Origin: Halogeometricum limi | Lineage (GTDB): Archaea > Halobacteriota > Halobacteria > Halobacteriales > Haloferacaceae | NCBI RefSeq assembly: GCF_900115785.1 | Contig: NZ_FOYS01000001.1 | Coordinates: forward strand, 248,001 to 312,000 | Length of the DNA: 64,000 nucleotides | Direction: 5' to 3' | Part shown: positions 42,834 to 50,940 of the stretch, piece after piece | How positions within the stretch are numbered: the first letter of the stretch is position 1 | Layout: the number at the start of each line of letters is the position of its first letter | Made by a program: the position numbers and the translations under genes | Notes under the pieces: generated by a model | Databases searched by the model: none | Seen by the model: only the letters and a program-made list of their open reading frames with translations | Told to the model about the DNA's origin: nothing

Positions 42834-45011
42834 TCACGCCGTTCCGCGGGCGGGCGCGAGGTTCCGACGGCCGCCGAGGGTGACGACGAAGAGGACGCCG
42901 AGGCCGACGCCGTAGGCGGCCATCAGCGGAATCGTGACGATGAACATCGTGATGATGTCGGCGGGGGTGAACACCGCGGCGAACGCCAGCAAGCCGACGG
43001 TCACCTCGCGCCAGCGGTTCCGCATCGTCTGGTAGGTGATTCCCCCTCCGTTCAGCAACAGCATCAGGATGGGGATGTCCGCGAGGATGCCGATACCGCC
43101 CGTCGTGAAGAAGATGAGCCAGAAGAAGTCGGTGATGCGGTAGGAGACGAGCATGTTCGCCTGCACCGCGTCGTTCACCAACCACGAGATGACGCCGGGA
43201 GCGACGTAGAAGTACCCGAGGACGAACCCGCCGAGCAGACCGAAGGTGAGAGAGCCGACCCAGATGAACACCGTCGCTCGGCGACGACGGACGATGTTGC
43301 GTTCGCGAAGCGCGGGCCACGCGAAGAACGCGACGAACGGGAGCGTGACGATGACCGCGACGAGGACGGAGAACTTCACCTCGAACACCAGCGCCTCCAT
43401 CGGGTGGAGGGCGACGACGTTCAGCACCTCGTCGGGCGTCACGGCGTCCGGCAGGCGACTGAGGAAGTTTTCGTAGACGATTTTCAGCCCGCCGGCGTAC
43501 AGCGCCGTGAACGTCGTCGCCATCGTCCCCATGAAGACGACGGCCAGCCAGAACGTCTTCGAGGTGATCGTCTCTAAGATGAACGTGATGTCCTTGTAGT
43601 AGCCGCCGATGTCGTCCTCGTCGGACTCGCCGTCGGTGAGTTCGTCTAAGAACGTCCCGCCGGCGCGCGTCGCTCTGTCTTCGATGCCGTCCGACTGCTC
43701 GGTCTCTCCCGCCGCCTCGTCGGCCTCGCGCGTCTCCTCGGCCTCGTCGAACCGGTCGAGGATGGCCTGCGCCTTCTCGTTGTCGCCGGCGTCCAAGGCG
43801 TCGCCCGCGAGTCCCATCGCCTCGTCCTCCGAGAGGTCCGCGAACACCTCGGGCGGGGCGGCGCGGACGCCCGCCACGTCCAGGTCCTCGACGGCTATCT
43901 TCGAAGGGTCGCCCACGCCGCGTTCGAGCGGACCGACGGACTCCTCGATGTCTTTGTAGACGGCGTAGCCGAGGCCGAAGAGGAAGAGGACCAGGCCGCC
44001 GAGCACCGACCAGACGACGAGTTCCGTCCGCGGGGGGAGGCCGAACGTGCTCCCGAGGGGGAGGACGACGTAACCGCTGTCGACGAGTGCGAGTCCGCGG
44101 TTGACCGCGTCGTCGCCGCCGTAGGTGTAGAACAGGTAGACCGCGGCACCGCCGAGGGCGGCGCTCCCGGCGACGACGTTCCAGCGTTTCGTCACCGCGT
44201 TCCGGAAGTCGAGCTGTTCGCTCCCGCGTCGAGCCGTGACGACTATCTTCGAGAGGTAGAGGCTGAAGCCGTACAGCGCGAGGACGGGCACGGCCCAGAG
44301 AATCTGCGTGAACGGGTCCGGCGGAGTGAACATCGCACCCGCGGCGAACACGGCGACGACGGCGTAGCGCCACTTGTCACGGAACGTCTCGTACGGGACG
44401 ATTTCGGCGTACGACAGGAGCGTCATCACCAGCGGAAGTTGGCTCGCGAGGCCGAACGAGACGGTCAGGAGGAACATGAACTGCGCCCACTTGACGATGG
44501 AGTACGTCGGCTCGAACCCGATGTTCACCGTCGCCTGCGCGAGGAACTGGAAGGTGATGGGGAAGAAGAAGAAGTAGCCGTAGGCGACGCCGGCGGTGAA
44601 CAGCGTGACCATCCCGGCGGCGATGAGCGCGAGTTTCCACCGCGGCACCGGCGTCTCGGGCCACGCCCCGCGCTCTCGGAGGGCGTCGCGCGAGTAGTAG
44701 ATGAATATCGGCGTGGCGAGGATGAGACCGGTCACCAGTCCGATCTTCGCCTGCAACAGCACCACGTCGAACGGCGTCTGAGCGATGATTTGAACCTGTC
44801 CGCTCAGCGCCTCGTTCATGTTCCGCCTGGTGACCGATTCGAGGAAGCCCCAGACGTAGAGGCGAAGCGCGTAGAACGTTCCGAGGAAACCGACGAGGAA
44901 CACGATGAAGACCTTCTGGAGGTCCTTCTGCGCCGCGCGCAACATCGCACCGGCGGTCTCGCGACCGCCGTCGATCGCGCGGCGGGTATCCTCGTCGAGC
45001 GCGCTAGACAT
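42834..45011 (-). CDS. tatCt: TatCt: tandem TatC twin-arginine translocase
   Basis: A 725-residue protein made of two TatC domains joined by a cytosolic acidic linker. The first TatC spans about 30-275 (FVPYETFRDKWR-like conserved loop reads VPYETFRDKWRYAV), the linker about 340-480 is rich in Glu/Asp/Ala, and the second spans about 490-715 with TMRNRWREVT in the equivalent loop. TatC recognises twin-arginine signals; the fused form is special to haloarchaea, which export most proteins by Tat. The ATG giving MSSALDEDTRR has a TATA-like element about 27 nt upstream. Confidence 0.93.
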   Translation of the reverse strand: MSSALDEDTRRAIDGGRETAGAMLRAAQKDLQKVFIVFLVGFLGTFYALRLYVWGFLESVTRRNMNEALSGQVQIIAQTPFDVVLLQAKIGLVTGLILATPIFIYYSRDALRERGAWPETPVPRWKLALIAAGMVTLFTAGVAYGYFFFFPITFQFLAQATVNIGFEPTYSIVKWAQFMFLLTVSFGLASQLPLVMTLLSYAEIVPYETFRDKWRYAVVAVFAAGAMFTPPDPFTQILWAVPVLALYGFSLYLSKIVVTARRGSEQLDFRNAVTKRWNVVAGSAALGGAAVYLFYTYGGDDAVNRGLALVDSGYVVLPLGSTFGLPPRTELVVWSVLGGLVLFLFGLGYAVYKDIEESVGPLERGVGDPSKIAVEDLDVAGVRAAPPEVFADLSEDEAMGLAGDALDAGDNEKAQAILDRFDEAEETREADEAAGETEQSDGIEDRATRAGGTFLDELTDGESDEDDIGGYYKDITFILETITSKTFWLAVVFMGTMATTFTALYAGGLKIVYENFLSRLPDAVTPDEVLNVVALHPMEALVFEVKFSVLVAVIVTLPFVAFFAWPALRERNIVRRRRATVFIWVGSLTFGLLGGFVLGYFYVAPGVISWLVNDAVQANMLVSYRITDFFWLIFFTTGGIGILADIPILMLLLNGGGITYQTMRNRWREVTVGLLAFAAVFTPADIITMFIVTIPLMAAYGVGLGVLFVVTLGGRRNLAPARGTA

Positions 45012-45107
45012 ACCCGACGAAAGCCGTCTCGCGGTTATCAATCTTTTTCACCGGCGGCGCGGCCATCCGGAAAGGCCTATAACGACCGGGCGGTGAATCA
45101 CTGGTGA
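45012..45107. promoter_or_regulatory. Divergent promoter region of the two tatC genes
   Basis: This 96-bp gap holds one TATA-like box per direction: on the minus strand GATTGATAACC (about 45034-45044, 27 nt before tatCt) and on the plus strand GCCTATAACG (about 45076-45085, 28 nt before tatCo). The arrangement permits coordinated leaderless transcription of both translocase genes. Confidence 0.5.
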
Positions 45108-46595
45108 ATGGCCGACGATTCGGAGTCGGACCGATCCTCGCCGGACGCCGACGAGTCCGACGGTTCGACCGCGGACCACGAGACGCCCGAGTCGTCCGCG
45201 ACGCCGACCGACGAACCGGACGCGGCATCGGCGGACACGGAGAGGGACGACGCCGGCGTTTCAGACGCCGCCGAGGAGACCGAATCGACGGACGCAGACG
45301 ACGATTCTGACCCCGCAGAGCGGGCCGACGCCCCGGATATCGCCGCGACGTCGGACGGTCGCCCCGGAGCGGACGTCGACCCCGACGACGTCGAGACGGT
45401 CGGCGACGATTCTTCGGAGAGCACCGATGGCGAAGACGACTCCTCGGAAGACACTGCCGCTGCCGAACTCGAACCCGAGACGGAAACCGAAGACGACGCC
45501 GAGGCCGCGAACCTCGAACGCGAGGGGCTCATCCCGCCGCCGGACGAGGAGACCATCGCCGAGGCGACGGCGTCGACGGACGACGCCGACACGGACGACG
45601 GAGACGGCGAGGAGTCCGCAGACGACGATGACCGACGCGCGGACTTCGTCCCCTCGGACTACGACCCGCCGGAGACGAAGACGCCCGAGGAGATGGGGCT
45701 GACAGCAGACGACGAGGAGACCATCGCCGACACCGACGGCGGCGCGCCCGCCGTCGCCACCGGGACTCGCGAGGACTTCATGGAGGAGTCCGGCGAGTTC
45801 GACGACGACGGGATACTCGGCGACGGCCCCGAGACGGACCAGGAGATGCCGCTCGCGGACCACATCGAGGAGATGGTCCACCGCCTCGCCGTCGTGTTCG
45901 CCATCGGCGGCCTGATTACGCTCGTCCTCTACCCCGGCGCCGACTTGGCGAACTCGGCGCTGAACCTCAATCTCGTGAGTTCGACGGACGTCATCAACTT
46001 CCTCTGGGACAAACACATCCCCGGGGCGCCCGAGATGGCCGAACGCCGGCCGCGCATCTACGGCCCCCTCGAACTCGTCTTGACCGAACTGAAAGTCGCC
46101 GGCCTCGCGGGCCTCGTCATCGGCCTCCCGGTGTTCGTCTACGAGACGTACCTGTTCATGCGCCCCGGGTTGTTCCCCAAGGAGCGACGCTACTACCTCG
46201 CGGCCGTCCCGACGAGCCTCGTCCTCGCGTTCATCGGTATCGCGTTCGCGCACTTCATCGTCCTCCCCGCCATCTTCGCGTACTTCACCTCCTACACCAC
46301 GGGCACGGCCGTCATCGCGTTCGGTCTGAAGGAGACGTTCAACCTCATCCTCATCTTGATGGGCTACAACGCCATCATCTTCCAGATTCCGCTGTTCATC
46401 ATGCTCGCCATCATGATGAACCTCGTCACGCGGGAGTGGCTGGTGGCCCGTCGCCTCCTCTTTTGGGCGTCGTTCCTCGGACTGGCGTTCTTCGTCAGTC
46501 CCGACCCGACGGGGATGGCCCCCATCATCATCGCGGCGACGATGATTACCCTGTTCGAGGGGACGCTGTTCCTCCTGCGGTGGACCGGGAACTGA
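45108..46595 (+). CDS. tatCo: TatCo: single-unit TatC with long acidic N-terminal tail
   Basis: A 495-residue protein. Residues 1 to about 245 are a very acidic, Ser/Asp/Glu/Thr-rich low-complexity tail without cysteines. The TatC domain follows: PLADHIEEMVHRL near 247, then six helices with MRPGLFPKERRYY in the conserved loop and SPDPTGMAP near the end. TatC is the receptor of the twin-arginine translocase. The tail length is far above bacterial TatC (about 250 residues in total). The gene is divergent from tatCt. Confidence 0.92.
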   Translation: MADDSESDRSSPDADESDGSTADHETPESSATPTDEPDAASADTERDDAGVSDAAEETESTDADDDSDPAERADAPDIAATSDGRPGADVDPDDVETVGDDSSESTDGEDDSSEDTAAAELEPETETEDDAEAANLEREGLIPPPDEETIAEATASTDDADTDDGDGEESADDDDRRADFVPSDYDPPETKTPEEMGLTADDEETIADTDGGAPAVATGTREDFMEESGEFDDDGILGDGPETDQEMPLADHIEEMVHRLAVVFAIGGLITLVLYPGADLANSALNLNLVSSTDVINFLWDKHIPGAPEMAERRPRIYGPLELVLTELKVAGLAGLVIGLPVFVYETYLFMRPGLFPKERRYYLAAVPTSLVLAFIGIAFAHFIVLPAIFAYFTSYTTGTAVIAFGLKETFNLILILMGYNAIIFQIPLFIMLAIMMNLVTREWLVARRLLFWASFLGLAFFVSPDPTGMAPIIIAATMITLFEGTLFLLRWTGN

Positions 46596-46635
46596 CCGCC
46601 CGGCCGCCGTCCCCCCGTCTGCGTCGCCTGCGGAG

Positions 46636-47538
46636 TCACTTCCCGACCGGAACCGTCGCCGCCAGTCCCTCCACGAGGTAGTCGTTCGCGACGAGGACGA
46701 CGACGACGATGGGTGCCAACCCGAGGACGGCGGCGGCGGCACCGAACACGGCCTCCGAGTAGCGAAGCCCGTAGACGAACGGTGCGAGCGGAGCCCAGTG
46801 TCTCGGGTCGCCGTCGGTCATCAGATACGAGAAGAAGAACTCGTTGTACACCTGCACGAACGTGAGCACGCCCGCCGCGGCGATGCCGGGTCGCGCGAGC
46901 GGGAGGACGACGCGCCGGAACGCGCCGAGTCTGGTCGTCCCTTCGACGCGGGCGGCGGCCTCCAGTTCGTCCGGTATCTGCGCGTAGAACGTCGTCAGCA
47001 CGTAGATTGCCAGGGGGAGCGTCAGCATCGTCGTCGGGAGGACCACGGCCCCCGGCGTGTTGTACAGCGTCGGCGACGAGAGCGTCACCGGCCCCACCGC
47101 CACCTCGACGCCGGTGAACAGGTGGAACAGGGGGGCGAGAAACGACGCGGGCGGGAAGTACGCGACGACGAGAAAGCCGAGGAGCAACGGCCGGCGGCCG
47201 GGGAACTCCAGGCGACCGAAGGCGTACCCCGCGAGCGACCCGACGACGAGGACGACGACGGTGCTGAGCGTCGCCACGAGGAGTCCGTTGAACAGGTGTC
47301 TGAGAAACGGCGAGTACAGGGCGACGACGGCGAAGTTCGACACGCTCACGCTCTCGGGGACGAGGCCGAGTCCGTGGACGGCGGACGGCGGCGTCACGGC
47401 GAGGACGAGGAGCCAGTACAGCGGAAAGCCGAACGTCACGAGCAGCGAGACGACGAGGACGAAAAAGAGGAGTCGGTAGACGACGCGAGGGTACGCGATG
47501 GCGTTCCGAACGCCGCGCTGGAGGACGTTCTCGCTCAT
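46636..47538 (-). CDS. ABC transporter permease, carbohydrate type (MalG-like), without partners
   Basis: A 300-residue permease with six helices. The EAA loop reads LEAAARVEGTTRLGAFRRVVLPLARPG (in part, EAAARVEGTT near 200), which contacts the ATPase, so the protein belongs to the MalG/UgpE group of sugar-type importers. No binding protein, second permease or ATPase gene is adjacent, which is unusual; partners may be encoded elsewhere. The ATG gives MSENVLQRGVRN. It is convergent with tatCo, with 40 nt between stops. Confidence 0.82.
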   Translation of the reverse strand: MSENVLQRGVRNAIAYPRVVYRLLFFVLVVSLLVTFGFPLYWLLVLAVTPPSAVHGLGLVPESVSVSNFAVVALYSPFLRHLFNGLLVATLSTVVVLVVGSLAGYAFGRLEFPGRRPLLLGFLVVAYFPPASFLAPLFHLFTGVEVAVGPVTLSSPTLYNTPGAVVLPTTMLTLPLAIYVLTTFYAQIPDELEAAARVEGTTRLGAFRRVVLPLARPGIAAAGVLTFVQVYNEFFFSYLMTDGDPRHWAPLAPFVYGLRYSEAVFGAAAAVLGLAPIVVVVLVANDYLVEGLAATVPVGK

Positions 47539-47607
47539 ACTGAACCGACTCCGGGGACGGGCGTCACGTCGTGTCGTGTCGCCGCGCCGAACGAAAAGTG
47601 CTGGGCT

Positions 47608-48078
47608 TCAGGTCGTTCTCGGCGCGCGCGGACCGACCTCGGGAGCGCCCGCCTCGACGCGGCGTTTCAACGCCTCGTTCATCGCGACGAACCCCGCCTC
47701 CGTGTCGTCGCCGACGAACCGGAGGACGGGTCCCGCGAGGACGCCCGTGAACGTCTCGGCGTGGACGAATCGAGTTCGCTCGCCGCCGTCGAGCGATTCG
47801 AGGACGAACCGGTGCTCGCCGTCGAACAGACCGGGGACGAACAGGTGGCCGAGCCACCGCAGTTCGCGGTTCGCGTCGGCGACGACTATCTCGGGGCGGA
47901 AACCCGTCTCGCGACCGTTCGGCGGCGACAGACGGACGTGCGGGTGCGACCCGACGTTCGGTTTGCCCGCGATACGGAGGAACGGGTTCCACTCGGGGTA
48001 GCGGTCGAAGTCGGTGAGGACGTCCCACACCGCCTCGGGCGGAGCGGCTATCTCGACGGTCGTCCGAATCTCTCTCAT
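47608..48078 (-). CDS. SRPBCC (START-like) ligand-binding domain protein
   Basis: A 156-residue protein with the helix-grip fold pattern: it opens MREIRTTVEIAAPPEAVWDVLTDF (in part IAAPPEAVWDVLTDFD), then YPEWNPF, and ends with a long C-terminal helix (MNEALKRRVE). SRPBCC proteins hold hydrophobic ligands or act as cyclase/hydratase-like enzymes. No ligand can be inferred from context. It lies between larE and the lone permease gene on the same strand. Confidence 0.83.
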   Translation of the reverse strand: MREIRTTVEIAAPPEAVWDVLTDFDRYPEWNPFLRIAGKPNVGSHPHVRLSPPNGRETGFRPEIVVADANRELRWLGHLFVPGLFDGEHRFVLESLDGGERTRFVHAETFTGVLAGPVLRFVGDDTEAGFVAMNEALKRRVEAGAPEVGPRAPRTT

Positions 48079-48147
48079 ACGCTCTCAGACGCTGTTCGAG
48101 CGGATAACTGTCGCGCGCGCCGGGGTCTCACGGCGCGCACACGCGAG

Positions 48148-49065
48148 TCACTTCGTCGGGTAGTCGGTGGCGAACACGTCCTCGACGAGGGGTTCGTCGT
48201 CGTCGCCGTCCTCGTCGTCGGCATCGTCGGACCCCGGACTCACGCTCCCCGTCTGGTAGCCGTGGAGGTCCAGCGTCACGTGGTCGAACCCGAGGTCGGT
48301 GAGTCGGTCGCGGACGGCGTCGGCGAACTCGGGGTCCAGCGCCGTCTCCAACTCCTCGCTCGCGACTTCGATGCGGGCGAGGCCGTCGTGGTCGCGGACG
48401 CGGAACTGCGAGAAGCCCCACTGGCGGACGACGCGTTCGGCCTTCTCGACGCGCGTCAGTCGCTCTTCGGTCACTTCGATGCCCGTCGGGATGCGCGAGG
48501 AGAGACACGCCATCGACGGTTTGTCGGCCACCGAGAGGCCGTAGTCGTCGGCGATGGCCCTGACCTCGTCTTTCGAGACGCCGTGACTGAGAAGCGGCGA
48601 GAGTACCTCTAACTCCTCGACGGCGCGGAGCCCGGGTCGGTGGCCCTCGCCGGGGTCGGAGGCGTTCGTCCCGTCGCAGACCGTCTCGATGCCCATCTCG
48701 CGGGCGGCGTCGTACATCCGGCCGAGGCGCATCGTCCGGCAGTGGTAGCACCGGTCGCCGTCGTTCGTGACGAAGTCGGGGTTGTCGAGTTCGGAGAACT
48801 CCACCACCTCGTGACGAATCCCTATCTCGTCGGCGACGCGGCGGGCCTCGTCGAGTTCTTCGGCCGGGAGCGTTTCCGACTTGGCGGTGCAGGCGACGGC
48901 GTCGTCGCCGAGTGCCTCGTGAGCGAGTGCGGCGACGACGGCGGAGTCGACGCCGCCGGAGAACGCGACGAGCACCCCGTCTCGCGCTTCGAGCGACGTG
49001 CGCGCCGCCGCGGCCTTCTCGGCGGGCGTCGTGTCAGAGTCGTCTGGCGTGTCCGCGTCGAGCAT
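48148..49065 (-). CDS. larE: LarE-type sulfur transferase for nickel-pincer cofactor synthesis
   Basis: A 305-residue PP-loop ATPase. The SGGVDS loop is at 36-41, and DGDRCYHCR (Cys106, Cys109) and KPSMACLSSR (Cys187) are family segments; the third holds a conserved Cys that in the family gives up its sulfur or binds a cluster. LarE adds sulfur to the LarB product; LarC then inserts nickel. LarB is encoded 9 kb downstream, and larC is not in the window. The last about 30 residues are an acidic tail. The ATG gives MLDADTPDDSD. Confidence 0.88.
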   Translation of the reverse strand: MLDADTPDDSDTTPAEKAAAARTSLEARDGVLVAFSGGVDSAVVAALAHEALGDDAVACTAKSETLPAEELDEARRVADEIGIRHEVVEFSELDNPDFVTNDGDRCYHCRTMRLGRMYDAAREMGIETVCDGTNASDPGEGHRPGLRAVEELEVLSPLLSHGVSKDEVRAIADDYGLSVADKPSMACLSSRIPTGIEVTEERLTRVEKAERVVRQWGFSQFRVRDHDGLARIEVASEELETALDPEFADAVRDRLTDLGFDHVTLDLHGYQTGSVSPGSDDADDEDGDDDEPLVEDVFATDYPTK

Positions 49066-49338
49066 ACCTCGTCTATCCGGCGGAGCGGCAAAAGTACGTT
49101 GTCCTCGGCGACGCCCCCGACCCGGAAGCCAAAAGAAACAGGGCCGGTTCGCCCGAACACCTCGACGGAGGTCCGACGCCCGGCCAATCCCCTTGCCAGC
49201 ACGGGCGTCTCTCCTCCGTCGGTTCACACGCGGAGAGGCGTCGCTCCGCCGTGACTCCGCGCCGCACCGCGCCGCGAATCGCGGTCGACGCGGTCGCGCG
49301 CCCGTGCTGGCCGACGCCGCCGTCGCCTCACGCTCACT

Positions 49339-49695
49339 ATGACCCGAAGACACGAGCCAACCGGCCCGGACGAATCGTCTGACACGGCCGACGGACTCGG
49401 CGGCTACCCGGCCGTGACCGGCAACGCGACGCTTCTCGGCGTGAGTACCCGCGGGACGCCCATCTACCTCGACGACGAGGGGAACAGGCGTCTCGAAGGC
49501 TACCACGAGTCCGAGGACCGACCCGACGAGTGGCGAAGCGAAGTCGCCCACGACGAGGACGACTCCGTCGCCGACGTGATAGACGACGTCGAAGAGACCG
49601 TCGGCTGGGACCGACTCACCGACTTCGCGCGAGAACACCTCCCCGGCGTCGACGACCCGGACGAGACGGACGAAACCGACGCCGACGCGCGGTGA
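49339..49695 (+). CDS. Conserved acidic haloarchaeal protein (118 aa)
   Basis: A 118-residue very acidic soluble protein. The middle section GNATLLGVSTRGTPIYLDDEGNRRL looks like two or three beta strands, and the C-terminal part (VEETVGWDRLTDFAREHL) an amphipathic helix. No Cys and no membrane segment. I recognise no domain. The 273-bp stretch before it holds no gene I can support. Confidence 0.65.
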   Translation: MTRRHEPTGPDESSDTADGLGGYPAVTGNATLLGVSTRGTPIYLDDEGNRRLEGYHESEDRPDEWRSEVAHDEDDSVADVIDDVEETVGWDRLTDFAREHLPGVDDPDETDETDADAR

Positions 49696-49779
49696 CGCCC
49701 GCGCGGAGGCGCACCGGTGGCGTCACCGTCGCTCTTTCTGCCGTCAGCGTCACAACGCTCGCCGGAGAATCGCCGTGCA

Positions 49780-50859
49780 ATGCCGGTCGATTCATCTATC
49801 GAGTCCGACGCGGCCGACGCGGAGAGAGAGAACCACGAGGCGACCGTCCTCGACGTGACGCCGATGGACGAGAACCGCGAGGAGGAGATTGCGTCGGTCG
49901 TCGACTCGCGCCGCGAGGACGTCCGGAACCGACTCGGTCGCGAGGAGGAGTTGGGGTCGTTCGCGGACCCGAACAGCGGGTGGGAGGAGGCCATCACCGA
50001 GTTGACCGACAGAGGGGACGTCCTCGGCGACGACTTGGAGGCGTGGCGAGGCCGACTGCGGATGCCGTATCCGTCGTTAGTCCGTGTCCGGTTCGAGGTG
50101 GGCGCGTCGCGCACCGACCCGCACGACACCGGGTTCGAGTACGTCCCCGGACAGTACGCGCGAATCAGCTACGACGACGAGGAGCCTCGCGTCTACTCCA
50201 TCGCCAGTTCGCCCAACAGCGACCACGTCGAACTCTGTATCCGGCGAGTTCCCGGCGGCGAACTCACGCCCGACCTGTGCGACGAACTCGAAGCGGGCGA
50301 CGACCTGTTCGTCCGCGGCCCGTTCGGCGACGAACTCATGCTGAAAGAACCGTCCGACCGCGACGTCGTGTTCGTCGCCACGGGAACCGGCGTCGCCCCG
50401 TTCAAGAGCATGATCGACTACCTGTTCGAGGAGGGGATGGACGAGTTCGACGGGGAAAATCGAGACGTGTGGCTCTTCCTCGGGTCGTCCTGGGAGGACC
50501 ACCTGCCGTATCGGGAGGCGTTCCGCGCGATGGACGACGAACGCGAGCACTTCCACTTCGTCCCGACGCTGAGTCGCGAGACGTCGCTCACCGACTGGAC
50601 CGGGGAGACCGACTACGTCCAGTACTGCCTCCTGCGCTACCTCGACGGCGACGCGACCGACACGGGCGGCCTCCCCGAGGAGTTCGCGGAGTACGCCGGG
50701 GCCGAACCGACCGCCAACGCGAACCCGCCCGCCCGTCTGAACCCCGACGAGATGGAGGTGTACGTCTGCGGTATCGGCGCGATGTGCGACCCCGTGACCG
50801 ACGTGGTCGAATCGCTCGGCGTCGACGAGGCGTATCTCGACGTCGAGAGCTTCGGCTGA
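49780..50859 (+). CDS. FAD/NAD(P)-binding ferredoxin reductase-like oxidoreductase
   Basis: A 359-residue protein. The N-terminal about 95 residues are acidic and family-specific. The FNR fold follows: an FAD site near 145 (YARISYDDEEPRVYSIASSP), then an NAD(P)-binding domain with DVVFVATGTGVAPFKSM near 205 and a final VYVCGIGAMCDPV. It moves electrons between NAD(P)H and a protein or quinone partner; the partner is unknown. The ATG giving MPVDSSIES is preferred over a start 21 codons upstream. Confidence 0.85.
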   Translation: MPVDSSIESDAADAERENHEATVLDVTPMDENREEEIASVVDSRREDVRNRLGREEELGSFADPNSGWEEAITELTDRGDVLGDDLEAWRGRLRMPYPSLVRVRFEVGASRTDPHDTGFEYVPGQYARISYDDEEPRVYSIASSPNSDHVELCIRRVPGGELTPDLCDELEAGDDLFVRGPFGDELMLKEPSDRDVVFVATGTGVAPFKSMIDYLFEEGMDEFDGENRDVWLFLGSSWEDHLPYREAFRAMDDEREHFHFVPTLSRETSLTDWTGETDYVQYCLLRYLDGDATDTGGLPEEFAEYAGAEPTANANPPARLNPDEMEVYVCGIGAMCDPVTDVVESLGVDEAYLDVESFG

Positions 50860-50940
50860 GGCGTCTGACGGCCCGAACCGCCACCTGACAGCGCCGCGGA
50901 CCCGTAACGTTTTGTCTGGTCGGGCGATACTCCACGGCGA

